From: Phallusia mammillata
Lineage: Eukaryota > Chordata > Ascidiacea > Phlebobranchia > Ascidiidae
Assembly (NCBI GenBank): GCA_003260075.1
Contig: QLIY01000649.1
Coordinates: 29,457-93,456 of the forward strand
Direction of reading: 5' to 3'
Length of the DNA stretch: 64,000 nucleotides
Below, piece after piece: positions 42,201 through 51,475 of the stretch (position 1 is its first letter; each line of letters opens with the position of its first letter). Made by a program: the position numbers and the translations under genes. Under the pieces are notes generated by a model. It did no database searches. It saw only the letters and a program-made list of their open reading frames with translations, and was not told the origin of the DNA.

Positions 42201-45200
42201 ATATATGTTGTTTATCCGTTTGTGCATTTTCCATTACCACCTAACATAGTCTAAACTTTTAGCCTGACTCTAAATTATGCAGTGTTAAACGGCATTACAT
42301 CCAAAGGCCAAAAATGTACACGTTTGAACAAGAAACATCATTGTAGCCTCAACAGTTTGAACTTTGCATTGTAGTGTTACTTGTGTAAACCTAATTTATC
42401 TTGTTACCATTTGGGATGTTGTGACCGGATTTTGCACCCATCGGTTGTATGTAATAGCCACCGCAAATGGGATAGTTAGGTCACGACCATATCTCCTTTT
42501 AAAGCTTGTCTAAATTCCCGGCTACCAGCCAACACAATGTGCCATGGAGATTAACTTTAAGCCCAGGTTCAACAAACGTGCCAAGCCATTTGGGTTTGGG
42601 AGAATATTCTCACGTTAACATAAGAGGTCATTTTGAGTTGACACGTCTAAAGGTCTCTCCGCATTCTTTTCGACTTGTATCGTTATGAGAATGAGATCGA
42701 ATTTGAAATCAAAGCTTCGGAAAGAAATTAAAGTTTCATATGTCGAGTGGACACTTGAAAATGCGGCTAGCCGTTCGTCGATTTGTGCTTAGAATTACAA
42801 CGCCTTCTTACAAGTGTTGCCATTATAGCGCGCATGGTGTACGATTACGACACTTTAGAGATATTCCAAATTGACCATTGTTTGAATCAACATCGTACGT
42901 AAATAAATGCCAACGAACTTGACTTTTTTAACATTCAATATTTCATTTGGACTAAACCAATTTCTTTTAAAGAGAAGAGTGATTTTTTTTCTTGCGAAAA
43001 ACAAAGTTGTTTCTGGTCGAAGTTTACAACAACGATCCCAAATGGTTCTTTTTCAAACAAAGCCTGAATTTGGCCATAAATTTGGTAACAATGCAACGAA
43101 AAATGATGTCTAATGTGAATTCAGGCGAATCAAACCTGTTTTTATTGAAACTTAAGCCTGGTTCAAACAATGATCATAACATTGAAGTACCCAGGGATGA
43201 GACTAACTTGCTGTATTAATTATTTAAAGGGTGAACCCGGCGAAGATGGAGAAGATGGTGAAGACGGTGATGACGGCGAGGATGGAACGAAGGTGTGCTT
43301 GTAGTTTATGTTTAATGTTCAGTTATAGAAACGTACCAACACTAGCAACTCCCACGCTTACGTTATGGGTGATGTGTGCAAAATAAGGTTGAATGCCCTT
43401 GAATGCCTCACCTTTGCTACAAAAAAATGCTTTGTAAATCGTATAAGATAACAATATGTATTTGGAAGATTTAACCTTTATGTATTTCGCATACTAGTAC
43501 AGTATTATACACTGAAGACAGTGTACACTGTTGCAACCTATGAGGTCTGATCAGTGCAGCTGGTGGTCAGAGGTAGGCCGAAACAGTGAGCACTGTCTGC
43601 AATATTAGAATGGTACTTTTTCCAAGAAATATATTAAACTGTTTGTTAGACGGTTTGTGCGTTATCAATTCTACTGCAATTTAGTTAGCTTTGTTACAAT
43701 GAGATGTTAAAATATGGTCATAAAACTTTCTCCCATTTTTTAGGGTGATCGTGGCCACCCTGGTCCAGCTATTCCAGGTCCTCCAGGTCCACCAGGACCA
43801 CCAGGCGCTCACCCGGTATGTATTTACCAAACCAAAAGACACCCTAATTTTTTTTTAAAGCCACGTTATATTACAGTCTAGTTTAAAATAGTAAAATGTT
43901 TTAATCTCTTTTCATACAAAACTTTACCAAAACCCTTTATCAAATTATCATTTTTTTACTCAATGCCCAACTAAATTGGTTTCCTTCTTTGTTTAGCGAA
44001 CGGCTTTCGTTGACATGGAAGGGTCAGGAATGGAGGTATGAAAACTAAATACAATCAGATATTTATGTAACAAATATTACCAGTTGTGTTTGTGTGTAAA
44101 AAACAAAATATCGTATGTGTTCGTGTCTGAAACCTAGCAATATACCAAGCAATGCCATTCATGCACAACAAAACTATCAGTTCTAATTGTATTGTAAACA
44201 GGGACCAGCTGGCCCACCTGGCCCACAGGGACCACAGGGCCCTCCTGGACCAAAAGGACCCGCTGGCCAGAACGGCACAAGCGTCAAAGGCGACAAGGGC
44301 GAAAAAGGCGACACTGTAAGTCCGGATTAAGCAGTTTGTTAGCAAACAAATTCTTTACTCTCGAGAGAAAAATGTCTGTCGCACTTCACTGGGCAGAAAA
44401 TTGAAAACGAAACCACCCAGAAGAAATTGTAGTAAAACGTTTTTAGGCCTCACTTTGGCGTAAATATGTCAACTTAACACATGCAGGTCACGGGGTTAAC
44501 GTTTCGTCAAATAAGCCATTGGTGTTGGTGACTACATAATTTGTTGCTGTCCCCGTTGGGAAAACCTTAATTTAAATACTACAGTAAAGCAAAACATTGC
44601 AACATATTTGAAACAGCACAGATCAACTATTTAGGAGATTTTATTTTGGTTTAAGTTTGATTTTTTGTATTTATTTTTAAGTTTAATAAATAAATTGTTT
44701 GTGTTTTAAGGGTGAGATTGGTTTGATGGGACCTGAAGGCCCACAAGGCCCTCCTGGAAGGTCTGGAGTGGATGGATTGAACGTAAGTAAAAGACTTCAA
44801 CTACAAATATATAACATCATCTCTTCTATCTTTTTTTCCATTTTCAAGCTTTTCTCTATAGGTGAAATAAATTTATTACCAGTTTCTCTGTTGTGTCTAT
44901 TGTTTCTTTCTTCATTCAGTTCGAAAATTTGCTTCAACGTGTAGTATCTCATTTACACAAAAACAAAGATCAATCTGAACGTCCCTCTCCTTTCGGTTTT
45001 CCGCGTCGTCAAAGTTTCAATTTTGGTTCAAGGGATGGCACACCTTACTCGGTACAATTTCTTTCTTTCCAACCTTCTGTTTACCTTCTTCCCTAACTCT
45101 CTCTCTTTTCTTTTGTGCTTTTTGCTCGTCACTTCTCTCGCAGCCGGGTTGGGCTTTTCGTGACGACCATTTCAGCGATTCTCAAACCAATTTTGGGAGA

Positions 45201-48200
45201 CAAAAACGCGTTTATCGGCCGAAACCCTTTGGTCTTGGTGGCCCCGGAAGCACCAATCTTGTTTCCACAAATGACATAGGAAATCCGAGGGTATGGTGTC
45301 GACTTCTTTTCTCTTTTACTGTCAATCTACACTACATTCAAACTTTCCTATTATCATTATGCTTGACACTGAAATACTTTACAAAACTTTGCAATTGTTT
45401 TCACAAAATTGGCATACATGTTACCTCCTTTCAATTTCATGTTTCTTCATTTATGAAGATGCATACTGGATACCGAATTTTATTTTATAGATCTAACATA
45501 TATTTGACATGTAATTTAACACAGGAAATACTTTTAAACAGGGTGAAATGGGACCACCTGGACCAACTGGCGTCGGTGCTAAGGTAAATCTTTTTCCTAG
45601 TTCTTTGTTTGTGTAACAACTTGTCCACTTTGTTGTGTTAAAATCAGCTTAATCATTTCTGTTAAAAAACTCCCAAACAAAGTATATCACATGGAGGCCT
45701 ATACTATAAAAAGGGAGATTTTTATCTATTGCAAAATTGTATGAGTTTATCGAAACATTTTTACAATTATTTAACTAGGTAATGTAATGTTGATGAACAA
45801 CAAGGAAATTCACAAAAGTATCAACACCTTGTTTGTTTCATCTTAGGGAGAACCTGGCGAAGATGGCAAAGCAGGCGCCCCCGGGCCACCTGGACCCCCA
45901 GGCGTGTGCACAGCCAAATCACATATGCCAACAGGTAGAGCTAAAAAATGCAGACTATGATCTTTGTCTTCCAGTAACCAAGTGAAAATTGTCACGATAA
46001 AAGCCTTTCTCGGCATAGCTGCGGGGCTTGTGTGGTTAGGATGCAATTTCGAAGGGCGGTTTTTCCTGGAAGTTAACTCGTTCCAATAAAACGACCATTG
46101 CGCTGGTTCTGCAAATACTTGGCACATTTACCACACTAGAAACGCTCCTTTAACATGACAGGCATTCCTTAGTTACTTGCGTTTTTTCAAGGGCTTTGGA
46201 TAGAGCTGTATCAATCACATTTCATTACTATGACATTCTTCTGTTGAGTTTGGCAGATTCGAATATGAGCGTATTGGTAAAAAGATTATAGGGGCAAACG
46301 TAAACCGTAGGGTCTTAAATGAAATTGAATTCATAGTATTTGGAGAATAGATTGTGAAAAATAAACCACTTACAACCAAAGTCAAATTCCTGAAAAACAT
46401 GTTTGTAAACTGTAAGTAAACCAAATATACTAAAAATCTTAAAACCTCTTACAATGCAAGTCTACCATAATCTTTTACCAGACCTTATAGGTCGAAACAG
46501 TGTGCTCTGTCTGCGGCTTATCATATATTAGCTGGATACCTAATGAGCCTGGCGTACTGGATACCTTATGTTTATGAATCTTTAACCAACTTTTTCAGAC
46601 GATGAAGACATTGAGGGTGGTAGTGGTGAAGAAACAGACAGAACTGCCAAAGTTACATCCGGTTGTGGTGTAGGAGCTCCTGGACCTGCTGGTGTGGCTG
46701 GACCAGTTGGACCACACGTAAGTCACGCAATGCATTTCTGGTACCACAAAGTTCAAATAACTTTACTCAAGTAGATAAAGTTGACATTTAGTTGTTGTTG
46801 ATGTTTTAACGTTTGTGAAATGTCATTTTCAGGGACCTGCTGGACCACAAGGACCACCAGGACCAAGTGGAAACAACGGTGCACCGGTAAGATGCCCAAA
46901 ATCTTGTTATATCTACTGATAGCATAAACTGAACTTGCTTAAGTCGTTTTACTAGATCAATACAAAGTCATGTCAGAAACTTCACAGGAAATATGCCAAA
47001 CTTTTCGTCTTGAATAAATAATTAAGAGCAACTTAAGGCTACATTAGACACTGCAAGATTTGTCTATAATAAAACTGCTGGAACAGCAATGCTCGTTTCT
47101 ACATTATTCCTAGCAGCAATAGCTTATTCACATCCGACACGCTCGAATTTGCGAATTGAACTGTTAAGGTTTTCACGAAACCCTTTGTTTTTTAATGCTC
47201 AAATCTTTTTATTAGGGTGCACAAGGTATTCAAGGCCCTCAAGGTGAAACTGGACCTGCAGGAATTCAAGGACCACAGGTATAAAAATGTTTTCACAAAA
47301 ATGTCTAATGCCGTCCTTTGTGCAAAAGCTTGTATTCCGAATTCTCTCAAAATGCTGCTATTTTTGGTAACACCCTGTTTCGTTTGCTCTCAGGGACCCA
47401 AAGGCATGACTGGAGCAGAAGGACCACAGGTAATAATGAATTTAATATTTGATGTTTTCAAAATTTAAAATTGTTTTCCAACGACTCTGAAAAAAAGTAT
47501 AGTGATTGGCTGCAACAAGAAACCTTTCCTTCAAACCTTCACAAATGCACAAAATCAATCATGCTTAAAACCTACATAAACATTCCCAACCGTTGCAATA
47601 AACTCAATAGACCCCACACATACGTTAAAACCACCAACAGCAGGCTTGTAAAAGCTAGCATTGCATCATCAAGGCCACACACGTGTCAGGCATAAGGTTG
47701 CCACTTAAACCGCTCTGATCTGCTGCCCAACTTAAGCATGTTAACCACATAAGGCTTTTGATCGCTTTCAGTGTCTAAGACCCAGACAAAAGCCGTTTTG
47801 GGCTATGAAAAATTTACGAGTGCGTCATGACATAATGGCTAGCATAGAAAACCGGCAATTTGACCTCTGCACAAAGCAAGGTTTTGGGAAATTATGGTCC
47901 TAAAATATTTGAAGCTCGTTAATATACGTTACCACACAATTACCACACTTAGCAAATATACGTTTATTGTTATTAGCACAGTTTTTTTACTTGAAGCAAA
48001 CTTTACCATTTGAAATTTGCGTTACTTTTTTGTGTTCCCGTAAAATAGATATATTTGGTGTACGTAAGTTTTAAAATCTTCTGTTATTAAGTGTACCAAT
48101 AGAGCAGCGCATACCTAGCATTAAGTTTTGTCTATTTTATTGTCATTCTACACGTTGCACTTAGAGTGAACTATATGATTCAAAAATCACTTTACTTTTT

Positions 48201-51200
48201 TACTTTCTCAAAATATAAAATATATGCGATGTCAAATAAACGTGTATTGTCTAAATTCAGGGTCCTACTGGTATGGATGGTTTGGATGGAGAACGCGGAC
48301 CCGCTGGTCCAGCTGGTAATGATGGCGTAACTGGACCCAAGGGTGAACCTGGACTACAGGTAAGCAGCAGCTATCGAATACCTTGGGTCGTGACGTACTA
48401 GCGGAAATTGTGACCTCAGGGCGTTACGTCATAAAGACTCGTCGACAAAGTTAATTGTTATTTTGTCACTTTACATATAACGGCAGTGAATATTGTCCAA
48501 AGCTTGGGTATTTGATTAATTGTGAATACGTGTAAGTTAAAAAAGTTGGGCAAAAATCATTTTTTCTTTGATATTTTTAACTTTGTTATGCCAGATTACA
48601 TCTTTACGTATTAATGTGTATATTTTTACGCAGGGACCAGCAGGTCCACCAGGCATTGGAAGCACTGGGTCATCACAGAAGGTAACACCCTAATTCAAAT
48701 TAAATACTTTACCTACAATCAAACATTTTATTTGCAAAACAATTTTTGTAACTAAACATTCTGTAACAATGTGACCTAAAACAATTATTAGACGCTGGTT
48801 AAAACTGTTTTATCAAAAATGTTGTTTATGGTCGGTTGTATAAATTTAAACTTTTTTCAGGGTGAAAAGGGTGAGCCAGGTTCTATGATCAACCCTGACG
48901 GCAGTTTAATGTCCGATTCTCTCCTTAACTTTAACAAAGAAGAAATGCAGGTACCTTAGACCTAAACCGATATTGTGCCTTTAAAGGAACTTATTTTCAC
49001 CCAAACTTTATAAAAGTTGCAGTTTTCCTCTAAGTTAATTTCTTTAAAAATTTGGGCAAAAAGGTTTAGTATTTAATGACTTTATTGTGTTTTCGAGAAG
49101 GAAATGTGTAAAAAAAATAAAACCAAACTTTTGTTATAAGTTTTGTTTAAAGGGGACTCTAGTTAACCAAGTTTTCTAATGTAGACAATTTTTTTCTAAT
49201 CTTAGCCTTGTTTTGCGTTGGAACACAACGAATGATGTTTATATGATTTTTATTGTTTCAGGGCGCTAAGGGAGAACCCGGTTTAGACGGATTAAAGGGA
49301 GACATGGGAATGCCAGGACGCCGGGTACGTCATCTCTAGGCTTTGTTATGTCACAAAGGGGCTTATGATGTCAAAATGTGTTTGCTTTATACAGTCCCAT
49401 GAGACTAGGTGGCTTATTTAGTCACTTTACTGTTACAACAGTTGATGTGAAACCGGTTAAACAAACAAGCAATGAAACAAGCGACTGACCTGTTTATTGA
49501 AGCTTTTTTGTTTTTCTAATAAACATTTTAAAAAATCTACCAACTTAGATAAACATACATTCATATACTGGAAATAGCCCTGTGCCTTGCCATATTGGAA
49601 TGCTTGAGAAACCATCTTGATTCGGAATAACGCCTTCAATAAGCCTGGCGTACTGTGATTCAAAATCCAGCAAATATATTTTGACATAAGCATTTAAGTA
49701 TAGTACCCTAGGGTTTAAATTTTTCACATTCTCACGTTTAACTGGTTTTACATTTGTTTTAGGGTTCGGCAGGCCAAGACGGTAACCCTGGAATACCAGG
49801 TTCACAAGGACCCATTGGACCACCAGGCCCACCTGTAAGTTAAAGGATGTGAATGTATTTTTTTGTTTTTCTGCACTCGTTTGTAAAAAATACTAATGTT
49901 TATTTATTTTGTTTACAGGGACCAGGCAGCTCTGGAAGTCTCTTCTCAGGTACCAGATTAAGTTCTGTTTTTACAATATCCTTTTTTATTTCCTAATGTT
50001 AAACTTGAACTGAATCTTATAAACGGATGTAACTGATGTGCCCCCTCATATCACTGATGATGGCATCAGCATTTGCCGAAACGTTTCAATAATAAATCAC
50101 GTCGCTTTTGGGCCTATTTGGACGTCATTAAACTTCTAAACAGATCCTTATATAGTATTCCAATTTAAATCCTAATTGGGTAAATTGAGTTAAACTGTTG
50201 TACATATTGGCTGTTTAAAGATCTAAAAATTGTTTTTAAATTTGCAATGGTTTTATCTCACCGATTTAAAATCACTGTTTTTGGATAATTTGGTCGTATA
50301 TTGGCTTGTGTTGAACTCTTCGGTTCTTCTTTGTAGGTGAAAAGGGCGATATGGGATTACCTGGACCACGTGGTCATCGTGGAGCTGACGGTAAACCTGG
50401 AGGCAAGGGAGAGCCCGGAAGCAGGGTATGTAAAATTTTTTACAACCATTCATACCACATTAGATCAATTAGATATTCAGATAAACATGAATTTGGACAA
50501 ACGCAATTTCTTAGTAAGAGAAATAAGTTAAAACATACATTAAAAACTTTTTTTTACAACATTGAGTTCTAAGTTAAATTCACGGTTATTTATAGTCTTC
50601 ATTCCCTAAACAACGAGCTGGGTGAATCTATCATTAAGTTTGAAATACCAGTACTACATTTCAAATTAAAAACTCTTGAACAAAAATGAACATTTGTATT
50701 TACACTATTTGTGTTAATGCAAAAAAAAACATCAATAAGCTCAAACTTTCTTTTTATGTAGGGGTTCCCAGGTTTGGACGGAAATGCAGGACCTCCAGGC
50801 CCACCTGGACCAGCAGGACGAGATGGAATTCCAGGAAAGAACGGTCATTCGGTTCAGAGTACTGAAAGTATGAGATTTTTGTTACAACATTATTGTGTAC
50901 TAAGTTATATCTTAATGTGTAGGCTGTGTTTAAATGTTTCTAGATTTTCCAGGCCTGAATCTGTTCACATATCTTAACACAGTGGTTCCCAACCTTTTTC
51001 GAGTGTCAATTTAAAAACCACATGTAAAAATTAAAGTAAACTCCTCCCCTCAAGTTTGAAAATTCCTCCCCGGTTGGGAACCACTGCCTTAACACATTTT
51101 GGAATCTAACCAATGTTTAACTAACCTAACCAATGTCTCAACTTCCAGGAGAAGACCAATCTTTGATAACTTTTGATGATATGCGAAACATGCAAGATGA

Positions 51201-51432
51201 ATTTGATGTAAGTTCAAAAGGGGATTTACCTGTTTTACATTCTTTCTTTACAAACTGTCATAGAGTATTTGTAATGTTCTACTGGTGGTATGAATTACTA
51301 TTTCTTAATATTTAAATTGATTCGTCCAAGTAAAGCCTTACTATGCGACTCCTATCCCAAACTACTCATTTTTAACTTACATTCTACTCTAAGTTAAAGT
51401 TTTAAGTCATGTTCGTTTTACTACTTAAAATT

Positions 51433-51475
<43 letters not shown>

